Below are positions 1 to 7,800 of a DNA stretch of 13,028 nt, piece by piece. The stretch's first letter is position 1. Each line of letters begins with the position of its first letter. The notes below the pieces were generated by a model. The model did no database searches, was not told where the DNA came from, and worked only from the letters and a program-made list of their open reading frames with translations. Made by a program: the position numbers and the translations under genes. This DNA is from Candidatus Kapaibacterium sp. (GTDB lineage Bacteria; Bacteroidota; Ignavibacteria; Kapaibacteriales; UBA2268). The DNA lies in assembly GCA_938038165.1 (NCBI GenBank), contig CALHRB010000085.1, positions 1 to 13,028 on the forward strand. Reading direction: 5' to 3'.

Positions 1-242
1 GATGGGTTAACAAAAATATAGTAATTAAAATCCTTGTTTTGCAATATGTTTTTTATTTGTGTTATAGTGCCTTGATTGGGTATATATAATTGAAACTCCA
101 AATCATACCATTCATAACCGGGTGTTACTCTCAATTGTTGAATAGTTAATAGTTTTGCATCACGTTCAGTATTAGTTGTATCACAGGATGAAAGAAATAA
201 AGAAAAAATAAACAGAAAAAAGAAAATAACAGTAATCTTCAT
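1..242 (-). CDS. Putative lipoprotein, N-terminal 80 residues (gene runs off the window start)
   Basis: Open reading frame on the minus strand, starting at ATG 242-240 and still open at base 1. The first 20 residues are Met-Lys, then a very hydrophobic Phe/Leu/Ile stretch, then Leu-Ser-Ser-Cys, a clear lipobox with Cys20 as the predicted lipidation site. Asp21 follows the Cys; the +2 sorting rule of E. coli may not apply in Bacteroidota. The rest of the visible protein (TTNTERDAKLLTIQQLRVTP, then an aromatic-rich stretch) looks like a beta-rich extracytoplasmic domain, but I do not recognise a family. It is divergent from the di-heme/Rieske operon across 101 bp, so a shared control region is possible. 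No Shine-Dalgarno sequence is visible. The lipoprotein call is solid; the function is unknown. Confidence 0.8.
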   Translation of the reverse strand, partial: MKITVIFFFLFIFSLFLSSCDTTNTERDAKLLTIQQLRVTPGYEWYDLEFQLYIPNQGTITQIKNILQNKDFNYYIFVNP

Positions 243-291
243 TTTTAACTTTCTTTCAGAGAAATTGACAAACAATTAAATAACACAAAAC

Positions 292-324
292 GTTGAAATT
301 TGTTGCAAATTTTATGTAACTTTG
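292..324 (+). promoter_or_regulatory. Probable Bacteroidota-type sigma-70 promoter for the redox operon
   Basis: TAACTTTG at 317-324 matches the Bacteroidota -7 consensus TAnnTTTG exactly. GTTG at 292-295 lies 21 bp upstream, within the usual 19-21 bp spacing for the -33 element (consensus TTTG). Transcription would start near 331, just ahead of the ATG at 344 and 46 nt ahead of the alternative ATG at 377. This is a sequence match only; AT-rich DNA gives such matches by chance. Confidence 0.5.
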
Positions 325-343
325 AAGTAAAATTATTGTTAAT

Positions 344-1453
344 ATGATGAAAATTATAAGTTTTGTTCAATTTCAGATGAAAATAAAATTTTTACATATT
401 CCAATTATTTGCATTAAAATTACAATTGTTTATTTTGTTTTATTTATTGCATTATCCTCCTGCTCAGAAACAGGGACAGAAAATAGCACCAAAATCAGCG
501 ATAAATTATTTGAAGTTCCGCTGGGCTTTCCTAATGTAAACTTTCCTGATGATAATCCTTACAATCCTGTAAAAGCTGAGTTAGGAAGACGATTATTTTA
601 CGAAAGAAGACTATCCAAAGATAATTTATTGCCTTCATGTTCCCATTGTATGAAACAATCAAATGCATTTGCAGATTGTTCGCCTGTCAGTCTTGGATAT
701 GGTGGAGACCCCGAAACAAGGAATACGATGTCATTGGCAAATGTTGCATATAGAAAGTCTCTGTTTTGGGATGGAAGAGGTAAAAGAATTGAACAACCGG
801 CTTACCGTAGTCTTTTCCTGCCATACATACTAAATGGAGATACCAATGAAATTGAGCAGAAACTCAAAGCTGATCCAATTTACCCTGAATTGTTCAGAAA
901 GGCTTTTGGTGAAAATGCTGAACCTAAAGCATACCTCATTGCCAAAGCAATTGCAACTTTTGTAAGAACCTTGATTTCAGGTAATTCAGCTTACGATAAA
1001 TATATCAGAGGCAATAAAACAGCAATGACCCAAAGCCAGATTCGTGGTATGAAGCTTTTTTTCAGCGAAAAGACGAATTGCTCCAAATGTCACATTGGTT
1101 TTTTGTTCACTGACGAAAAATTTCACAACACTGCCGTTGTAACTCATTATTTCGATAGAGGCAGATATTACATAACAAACAATTTTCAGGATTTAGGAAA
1201 ATTTATCACACCCACACTGAGGAATGTCGAAGTAAATCCACCATATATGCACAACGGAGAATTGAATACACTTGAGGAAGTAATCGAACATTACAATCGT
1301 GGTGGCAGACTATTCATAAACAAAGATACTTTGATTCGTGCTTTGAACTTAACTTATCAGGAAAAAGTTGACCTCATCAATTTTTTAAAAGCTTTGACAG
1401 ACTGGGAATTTATAAATAATCCAAAATTTGGTAAACCATCAAACATGAAATAA
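344..1453 (+). CDS. Di-heme cytochrome c peroxidase/MauG-family lipoprotein, paralogue A (degenerate first heme motif)
   Basis: Belongs to the di-heme cytochrome c peroxidase/MauG superfamily: periplasmic or surface enzymes that carry an N-terminal peroxidatic heme and a C-terminal electron-transfer heme. Visible landmarks are F-W-D-G-R at residues 141-145 after a TRNTMSLANVAYRK-type stretch, FVRTLISGNSAYDK, the second heme site C246-S-K-C249-H250, and TPTLRNVEVNPPYMHNGE near the C-terminus. The first heme site is C99-S-H-C102-M103, so the expected axial His is replaced by Met. An additional Cys112 lies just downstream. The N-terminus is a lipoprotein signal with LSSC (Cys40). The ATG at 344 is nearest the promoter; the ATG at 377 gives a more typical 29-residue signal and is equally plausible. 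Only 10 bp separate it from paralogue B. Family call is strong; peroxidase activity is doubtful. Confidence 0.92.
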   Translation: MMKIISFVQFQMKIKFLHIPIICIKITIVYFVLFIALSSCSETGTENSTKISDKLFEVPLGFPNVNFPDDNPYNPVKAELGRRLFYERRLSKDNLLPSCSHCMKQSNAFADCSPVSLGYGGDPETRNTMSLANVAYRKSLFWDGRGKRIEQPAYRSLFLPYILNGDTNEIEQKLKADPIYPELFRKAFGENAEPKAYLIAKAIATFVRTLISGNSAYDKYIRGNKTAMTQSQIRGMKLFFSEKTNCSKCHIGFLFTDEKFHNTAVVTHYFDRGRYYITNNFQDLGKFITPTLRNVEVNPPYMHNGELNTLEEVIEHYNRGGRLFINKDTLIRALNLTYQEKVDLINFLKALTDWEFINNPKFGKPSNMK

Positions 1454-1463
1454 TAGATAAAAT

Positions 1464-2468
1464 ATGAAAATTCTATACCTTTTAAATATTTTTCTGTTTC
1501 TTCTGTTATTTTCCTGTAATGAAAATACAAGCGTGTCAGATAGAAATTCAAATAAATACAACTTTGATAAACCAGATGATTTCCCCGAAATAATTTTTCC
1601 CGAGAACAATCAATATTCTGATGCAAAAGCATTTTTAGGACAAAAACTATTTACCGAAAAAATACTTTCCCGAAATAATTCTATATCCTGTGCCTCTTGC
1701 CACTTGCCCGAAAGAGCCTTTTCATCCGGCAGTCCAGTTTCATTTATTATTGACAAAGACTTAACAGTTCGAAACGTCCCAACAATTATGAATGTTACGT
1801 ATAATAAAATTTTCAACTGGGATGGCAGTTCCAACAATTTGGAAGATATGATTTATAAGGACTTGACTCTGCCAACCGTCTTTTATAATGATACCAATAT
1901 AATCGTCCAGAGATTAAACCAAAATCCAGATTACAAAAGATTATTCTTTGAGGCTTATGGGACTTATGATATAAAAGCTTACCAAATATCAAATGCTATT
2001 TCCGTTTTTGTTAGAACTTTGATATCAGGAAATTCAAGGTACGATAAATTCAGAAGAGGAGACAAAAATGCCCTGAATGAAAGCGAAAAGCGAGGCATGG
2101 ATATATTTTTCAGCGAGAGGACTAATTGCAGCAAATGCCATTCAGGTCTGTTGTTTACTGATAATCAGTACCATAATACAGGTACAACTACACATTATTT
2201 TGACCTGGGAAGATATTATGTTACTAAGAATCATAATGACAGGGGGAAGTTCAAAACCCCTACTTTACGAAATATTGAACTGACTTCTCCGTATAAACAT
2301 AATGGGGAACAAATCACTTTGGAAGATGTAATTGATAACTATAATTCTGGAGGGAAGTTTTTTATAAATAAAGATACATTGATAAAAGAACTTAATCTTA
2401 ATCAGCAAGAAAGAAAGGATTTAATAAATTTTCTTAAATCTTTGACAGATGAAAAATTCAAAAAATAG
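1464..2468 (+). CDS. Di-heme cytochrome c peroxidase/MauG-family lipoprotein, paralogue B
   Basis: Second, shorter (334 aa) member of the same family, clearly a tandem duplicate of the upstream gene; the C-terminal halves are closely alignable (FVRTLISGNS, then TNCSKCH, then LFINKDTLI/FFINKDTLI). It has two canonical c-type heme sites, C76-A-S-C79-H80 and C222-S-K-C225-H226. A lipobox LLFSC with Cys18 predicts a lipid-anchored extracytoplasmic protein. Differences from paralogue A: W-D-G-S replaces W-D-G-R after the first heme, and P-Y-K-H-N-G replaces P-Y-M-H-N-G near the C-terminus. The likely role is peroxide reduction or protein/cofactor oxidation with electrons exchanged with a periplasmic donor (family knowledge); the true substrate is unknown. 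Its last 20 nt overlap the start of the next gene, which suggests translational coupling. Confidence 0.93.
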   Translation: MKILYLLNIFLFLLLFSCNENTSVSDRNSNKYNFDKPDDFPEIIFPENNQYSDAKAFLGQKLFTEKILSRNNSISCASCHLPERAFSSGSPVSFIIDKDLTVRNVPTIMNVTYNKIFNWDGSSNNLEDMIYKDLTLPTVFYNDTNIIVQRLNQNPDYKRLFFEAYGTYDIKAYQISNAISVFVRTLISGNSRYDKFRRGDKNALNESEKRGMDIFFSERTNCSKCHSGLLFTDNQYHNTGTTTHYFDLGRYYVTKNHNDRGKFKTPTLRNIELTSPYKHNGEQITLEDVIDNYNSGGKFFINKDTLIKELNLNQQERKDLINFLKSLTDEKFKK

Positions 2469-3258
2469 AAATTCAAATAATACTTCAAGAAGAGATTTCC
2501 TGAAGCTAATGTTGACTGCCAGTATTTTCAGCTCATCCTATCCTCATATTCTTCTGGGCAAAGAAGAAGGTGATATTTTCGAAAAGTCTGATAGTATATT
2601 GGGTTATTTCCATATCGAACTTGACAAATACCCCGTTCTTTACAATGTATGGGGTAGCGTCAGATTATATGTTGATGGAATTGATCCAAGGGAGCATTAT
2701 CCAAAAATCTTTATTACAAGAGTGCCCGTCGAGGAATATGGTAAAGAATATGTATCAGTAACTGAATTGTGTTCTCACGAGGGTAATATATTGGAAGATT
2801 TCAACCCTGAAACCCATCTTTTTGAATGTGTAAAGGGACACGGCTCACTATTCTTCCCCGATGGCAAGCCATTCTGGGGCGAAGCACTTAAAATCGCAAA
2901 ACCTCTTGTCAGCTACAAAGTTAATTATTTTGGCGGTAATGTCCTAAATGTTGAAGTTAATGCACTCAAAACAGACTTCTACTCCGAAACTCAAAATTTA
3001 AGCTATTTAAGGCAAAATATTCCAAATCCCTGCTCAAATTCCACTTTGATTGAATTTGGATTAGAAAAGACCGCTGATGTAAAAATTCTCTTATATTCAA
3101 TTAATGGTAAATTAATATCAGAACTTTACAACCAATTGACTAACGAAGGAAATCACAATTTAACCTTTGACACAATAGGTCTTCCTTCGGGTGTATATTT
3201 ATATAAAATGTTTGTCAACAACATCCCCATTCACACAAAAAAATTGACTAAAGTTTGA
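2449..3258 (+). CDS. Tat-exported Rieske-like [2Fe-2S] protein with C-terminal T9SS sorting domain
   Basis: Three parts are visible. Residues 1-37 form a twin-arginine signal (S13-R14-R15-D16-F17-L18-K19, then a hydrophobic stretch); this start is the only Met upstream of the Arg pair, so the 20-nt overlap with the preceding gene is needed. Residues ~45-175 are a Rieske-like domain: box I C108-S-H110, then 16 residues, then C127-V-K-G-H131-G-S. The second box therefore has Cys-x3-His, not the usual Cys-x2-His, and the disulphide cysteines of canonical Rieske proteins are absent. Residues ~184-269 are a type A T9SS sorting domain (QNIPNPCSNST, then VKILLYSINGK, then LPSGVYLYKM and a Lys-rich end). 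Together these predict folding with a cofactor in the cytoplasm, Tat export, then passage through the outer membrane to the surface or medium. The electron partner is probably one of the adjacent di-heme proteins (inference). Confidence 0.85.
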   Translation: MKNSKNRNSNNTSRRDFLKLMLTASIFSSSYPHILLGKEEGDIFEKSDSILGYFHIELDKYPVLYNVWGSVRLYVDGIDPREHYPKIFITRVPVEEYGKEYVSVTELCSHEGNILEDFNPETHLFECVKGHGSLFFPDGKPFWGEALKIAKPLVSYKVNYFGGNVLNVEVNALKTDFYSETQNLSYLRQNIPNPCSNSTLIEFGLEKTADVKILLYSINGKLISELYNQLTNEGNHNLTFDTIGLPSGVYLYKMFVNNIPIHTKKLTKV

Positions 3259-3262
3259 AACA

Positions 3263-3793
3263 ATGATTAATAACACGAGAAGAAAATTTTTAAAACAATC
3301 CACTAAAATTTTAGGAACTGTTAGTCTTGCCTCACCTTTATCATTCTTGATAAATTCCTGTGAAAACTATTGGGAAACTGAAGATAAATCTGAAATCATT
3401 GAAATTAATCTTGATTTAAATGATAAAAAATATTCCCGCCTCAATACTGTTGGTCAAGGAATAATCATTTCTTTCGGTAAAGCTAATTATGGAGTGCCTG
3501 TTATTATTGTAAAAATTGATGATAAGAATTATAAATGCTATTCCTCGATGTGCACTCATAACAATTGCTTTGGAATTCAGGCATTAACATTTTTTGATAT
3601 TCCTAATAGCAACGTTAGACCACCAATAGGAATGACTGGGGACAATCGTCACATTGTTTGCACATGCCACGGCTCTCGTTTCGATGCATTTGACAACGCT
3701 AAAGTCGTTCAAGGTCCAGCCGAAAGACCTTTAAGGCAGTTCAAAACTGAGTACAACACAGAAACAAAGATACTTAAGCTATTCCTTAAATAA
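3263..3793 (+). CDS. Tat-dependent Rieske [2Fe-2S] lipoprotein
   Basis: A 176-aa protein with a twin-arginine signal (T5-R6-R7-K8-F9-L10-K11) leading to L-I-N-S-C33, a lipobox, so a Tat-exported lipoprotein is predicted. The Rieske ligands are canonical: C97-T-H99-N-N-C102 (box I) and C133-T-C135-H136-G-S (box II), with both disulphide cysteines present. The stretch between His99 and Cys133 is 33 residues, about twice that of compact Rieske domains, indicating an inserted loop containing a Pro/Gly-rich segment. The Rieske-typical GPAERPL segment follows box II. Only 4 nt separate it from the preceding gene, so it is the last gene of the operon. Likely role: membrane-anchored one-electron carrier for the redox partners upstream. 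It is much too small for a ring-hydroxylating oxygenase and has no cytochrome b partner in view, so a bc1-complex subunit is not supported. Confidence 0.92.
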   Translation: MINNTRRKFLKQSTKILGTVSLASPLSFLINSCENYWETEDKSEIIEINLDLNDKKYSRLNTVGQGIIISFGKANYGVPVIIVKIDDKNYKCYSSMCTHNNCFGIQALTFFDIPNSNVRPPIGMTGDNRHIVCTCHGSRFDAFDNAKVVQGPAERPLRQFKTEYNTETKILKLFLK

Positions 3794-3799
3794 TTTAAG
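3785..3799. terminator. AT-rich palindrome spanning both stop codons of the convergent genes; possible weak bidirectional terminator
   Basis: CTTAAAT-A-ATTTAAG is a perfect inverted repeat with 7-bp arms. It contains the TAA of the Rieske gene (3791-3793) and the TAA of the recombinase gene (3795-3797 on the plus strand). A short T-run follows at 3801-3804. The stem is AT-rich and the loop minimal, so it is a poor classical terminator; the call rests mainly on its position between convergent genes. Confidence 0.3.
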
Positions 3800-4691
3800 C
3801 TTTTGGATGTGATTTTTTGTAAGCTTTTTTAAGCCTCTCTACTGAAACGTGAGTATAAATCTGGGTTGTTGATAAAGATGAATGCCCAAGCATCTCGCTA
3901 ACAGATTGAATATCTGCCCCGTTGTCTAATAAATGAGTTGCAAAAGTGTGCCTTAGGATATGAGGACTTTTCTGGGAATTTTCAGTAACGGTTTTAAGTA
4001 GCTTATTTATGATTCTATATGCATCCACAGGGCTTAATTTTGCACCACTTTTTGAGATAAACAAAAAATTTACTCTCTTGTCTGGTATTAATAGATTCCT
4101 TAACTTAATGTAGTTTTTTAATGATTCAATTGCTTTTGAACCGACAGGCACAGTTCTTTCCTTTTGTCCTTTGCCAAGAACCCTTACAGAGTTCCTTGAT
4201 AAATCAATATCAGATAGTAAAATGTTAAGTGCTTCGCTTATACGTAAACCAGAACTGTATAATAATTCGATAAGCGCCTGGTTCCTCGCTTGAATTGGGT
4301 CATTGGCATCAAGTGAATCTATAACTCTATTAATTTCATCTTTTAGGAGAAAAGAGGGTAATTTTTTATCTAATTTTGGGGTTGGAACCAGTGCCGCAGA
4401 ATTTTTTTCAATAATTCCCTTTTTGTGAGCAAATTTGAAAAAGGATTTTATCGCTGAAATCTTGAGTTTAAGGCTCGTTTTACTATATCCTTTATCATTA
4501 AGCCACCCGAGAAAAGGTCTGATATCATTGAGTTCAATGTCCTCAATTTCCAAAGAGTTGATTTCCATTTCACCCAAAAAATCAAGAAATTGATTTAAAG
4601 CATAGTCATAAGCTTCAAACGTCTTTTCTGAATAATTCTTTTCGACTTTGAGGTACTTCCTGAATGATTCTATTACTTCTAAAATTTGCAT
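3795..4691 (-). CDS. Tyrosine recombinase, XerC/XerD type
   Basis: A 298-aa protein of standard Xer length. The N-terminal core-binding (SAM-like) domain is at residues ~1-90 (YLKVEKNYSEKTFEAYDYAL onward) and the catalytic domain at ~110-298. All expected catalytic residues are present: Arg150 in SGLRISEAL, Lys174 in VLGKGQKER, His244 and Arg247 in HILRHTFATHLL, His270 in MLGHSSLSTTQ, and the nucleophile Tyr279 in IYTHV. Xer proteins act in pairs at the dif site to resolve chromosome dimers during division. The C-terminal end (NGADIQSVSEMLGH and the HPKA tail) resembles XerD, while the segment PTPKLDKKLPSFL resembles XerC-type proteins, so I do not assign a letter. It is convergent with the redox operon and nothing nearby (tRNA, direct repeats, phage genes) suggests an integrative element. 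The ATG at 4691 is the natural start; no usable Shine-Dalgarno sequence precedes it. Confidence 0.95.
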   Translation of the reverse strand: MQILEVIESFRKYLKVEKNYSEKTFEAYDYALNQFLDFLGEMEINSLEIEDIELNDIRPFLGWLNDKGYSKTSLKLKISAIKSFFKFAHKKGIIEKNSAALVPTPKLDKKLPSFLLKDEINRVIDSLDANDPIQARNQALIELLYSSGLRISEALNILLSDIDLSRNSVRVLGKGQKERTVPVGSKAIESLKNYIKLRNLLIPDKRVNFLFISKSGAKLSPVDAYRIINKLLKTVTENSQKSPHILRHTFATHLLDNGADIQSVSEMLGHSSLSTTQIYTHVSVERLKKAYKKSHPKA

Positions 4692-4838
4692 CAGTGTAAC
4701 AATTTCCCCCTAAATGTGTTTACATATATTGAAAACGCAATTAATATGCCATTGTTGTTTAATCTTATGTTTTAAAAATTATTGATTAATTCTGAAATTT
4801 ATTTTATTTTACCTGCTTAAATATTAGGGTTTTGATTT
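4692..4838. other. Divergent intergenic region between the recombinase and giant secreted-protein genes
   Basis: 147 bp, very AT-rich, and must hold the promoters for both flanking genes. I find no exact TAnnTTTG match at a sensible distance on either strand; TATGTTTT at 4766-4773 is a one-mismatch match for the plus-strand gene but lacks a -33 partner at 19-21 bp. No hairpin, repeat or small reading frame stands out. Confidence 0.5.
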
Positions 4839-7800
4839 ATGAATACAATCATTAAATTTTTATTAATTCTAAGCATTTTATTTTGCTTCACAAGAAATAT
4901 CCATTCACAGGATCCTTTGATATCATATATTATACCCGATATCGTTGCTCCGGGGATGAATTCTTATATAGAAATAGTAGGACCTTATAATAACAACAAT
5001 GGTTTTGGCAACGATGGTTTTTATTTGAATAATTCTGGGGACAGTGTCAGAGTTGTTCCGGTCAATCTCTCCGATACTAACAAAATTATTTTTGGACCGG
5101 CTATTGTTACATGGAATGGCAGGCTAATTTCAACTCAAGTGTTTGCTAAACCAAACCTGAATCCAAACTCAAGCTATTGGGCTGAACTCAATCAAGAATG
5201 GAGAATTCCGATAAGAGTAATAGTGCAAAAACAATCGAGACTTTTTTCAAATGTTGATACAATATACATTGTAAAACCGTCAACTGTAGGCGTTTTGAGT
5301 AATTTCAATACAGTCTTTGGAGACGGGAATTTACCAAGACGTTCGAGAAGGGGCGCCATCATAGCTGATTCTATAACACTCAGTGATGTTGCCTATACTG
5401 TTTCTACAATTGACTGTGATCCATATATAGAAGGCAATCAAGGGTACCTTCCATTTATATTGATAGCAAAAGGTAAAATAAACGGAAGTGCCCGTAATTC
5501 TGCCATTAATGTTAATGGTGGACTTGGTAGAACACAAAATGCCGGACCCGGTGGAGGAGGTGGCGGCGGAAATTTCTGCGATGGAAGTTTATTGAACCCT
5601 TTGATTGGAAGTGATGGCGGAGATGGATTCACGGGTGGTGGTCCCGGAGGAAGAAACGCAGCAGCAGGCGGAACGAATGCATTTCAAAGTTACGGTTCTG
5701 GAACTGGTGCCGGTGGAGTCAGTCTAAACGGTGTTCCACCTCCGACTTTAGGATGGTATGAATCCTCCGGCGGTGGAACAGGTCATCCATTCGGGCTTTC
5801 GGGTTTTGGATGCGTTAATGGTGAAAGTTGCAGCCCAAATGGTGGCTTTGGTGGAGGCAGTGGCTACAGACAAAATTCCAACGGTGGAAGTGCCGGTTAT
5901 ACTACAGCTGGACTCCCGTCCTTTGGTTCATTAATCAATGGTGGACAAATTCACGGTAATCCTCAGGGTATTCCCATCGCCGGTGGTTCTGGAGGTGCAA
6001 GCGGCAACCCACAATCTATTCATTCTTGTTCGGGCTCTGGCGGTGGTGGTGGAGGTGCAATAAGAGTTTTTTCAAGGCACAACATTTACAATTTAAGACT
6101 AAATGCAAACGGTGCTAATGGTGCAACAAGCTCAAATGGCTCCGGAGGTGCAGGTTCCGGGGGCTTCGTCTCTGTTCAATCAAAACTTTCGATTTATAAT
6201 GATACAATTTCCGCCATTGGGGGCACTGGCGGTGGATTAGGTTTAGTCCTATTTGATGCCCCTTCGTATTCTAATCTTTCTTTCTATCCCCCTATTTCCA
6301 ATTTTACAAGAGGTATTACTACCGATACGACTGAATTTGTCAGAAAAAAATTCAGAATAACCGGCAGCAAGAACTTTTATGCTCGATCCATTCAAATTTA
6401 CATAAAACCCGAACGTGGCAATTGGTACTTAGATACTAACTTCACCGGTCTCCAAAATCAAACCAATTGGTCAAAGGAAATCACATTAGATGGGAATGAT
6501 TCATTGTATTTCCTTGTTGCTGTTCAGGATTTTGATTCATCTTTCACAAGCCAATACTTTGCATTTCATCGTTATACTACTTCACAATCATCTGCCAATA
6601 TTCTGAATTTAATGAAATATCCTGACATTACTGGCGATACATTAAGAAAACTAAGTAATTTTAGTTGTCCAGATGCAGAAGTTTTTGATGATGCTGTCAT
6701 TAAAAATGTCGGAACCGCTCCCCTGTTATTAGAGATGGGAAGTGCTACCTTCAAAAATGGCAATCTTGGATTTTCGCTTGTATTTCCAAGGAATCAGGTT
6801 TATGTTTATCCAAAGGACTCTATTAAAATACAAGTCAAATTTGTTTACAGAAAAGGTCAATATGGAATCATCAGAGATACACTCGAATTTCAGCATAATG
6901 ACGGAGTTTCGCCAAGTCGTCCATGGAGAATTGCTTATCAAGTTCAGATTGATTCCTTGTATTTCGAAACTTATAATTCCGATTTAACAAAAAAAGTAGA
7001 TACAGTTGATTTTGGTTCTCTTTGTTTAGGTTCAAATCAGGAAGTATTGCTAAACATCAAAAATTTATCTATAATCCCACTCGATTTTGAACAACCTCAA
7101 TTTGAGAGTAATCTTAACTTTAGTGGTACTTTGACTAATTTTGATAACGTTCCCCCTCAGCAGTCCGCTGAATTTAGAGTAAGGTTCTCACCTAAACAGG
7201 AAGGTATTATAATTTCGAAATTATTCATCAAAAGTAAGCAGTGCCCCACACTTATTGATACAATTTTATTGCGTGGGTTCGGAATAAAAATTGATATCCC
7301 AACAGAGAAACCGATAACTTATAACATTGATACACTTGATTTTGGGAATGTTTGCCTAAATCAATCAAGATCGGTTGATTTCATTTTAAGGAACCGTTCG
7401 AATATTGATATAATTATGCAAAACCTATTAATAGCTCAAAGTCCAGAGCATTTCCAGGTAGAATTTATTTCCAAAAGAAATCTGAAAATTAATGATACAT
7501 CACTTGCAAAAATTTCATTCAATCCTAAACGCATTGGTTTCATTCAGGGAAGATTATTGTATAACTCACTGGAATGCCCTGACACCTATGATACTCTTGT
7601 TTTGATTGGGAAAGGAGTAAAAAGCAAACTTATTTTTACTTCAGGCGGAACTTTTGGAAGTGTGAAAGTTGGGAACAAAGAGATAATCGAGTTAGTATTA
7701 GTCAATGAAGACGAAGGTGATGTCTATATTGAGTCACTTCCAACATTGACGCCGCCTTTCAGATTTATTAACTCAACCCCGACACCACCGGTTATTTTGC

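Noticed and set aside
243..343. A second promoter for the minus-strand lipoprotein gene
   Set aside because: The minus strand has ATTGTTTG near the right place but not TAnnTTTG, and no -33 partner at 19-21 bp, so I could not support a call.
1540..2480. 16-bp exact direct repeat ATAGAAATTCAAATAA at 1540-1555 and 2465-2480
   Set aside because: Both copies lie in N-terminal coding sequence and encode the similar residues R-N-S-N in A/T-rich codons. One such match is not very surprising in AT-rich DNA of this length, and no element is bounded by the copies.
3263..3793. Rieske subunit of a cytochrome bc1/b6f or alternative complex
   Set aside because: No cytochrome b or other complex gene is next to it; the protein is predicted to be a lipoprotein with a Tat signal and sits with di-heme peroxidase-like genes instead.
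3795..4691. The tyrosine recombinase as an integrase of a genomic island or phage
   Set aside because: Length and motifs fit housekeeping Xer proteins; there is no tRNA, att-like repeat, excisionase or phage gene nearby, and the flanking genes look native in composition.
4706..4710. GGGGG on the minus strand as a ribosome binding site for the recombinase gene
   Set aside because: It lies 14 nt ahead of the ATG, too far for a Shine-Dalgarno pairing, and genes in this window generally lack such sites.
5438..5632. Proline-rich minus-strand reading frame inside the glycine-rich region
   Set aside because: It is the complement of GGN glycine codons (GGN read backwards gives proline codons) within a well-supported plus-strand gene, so it is a composition artefact.
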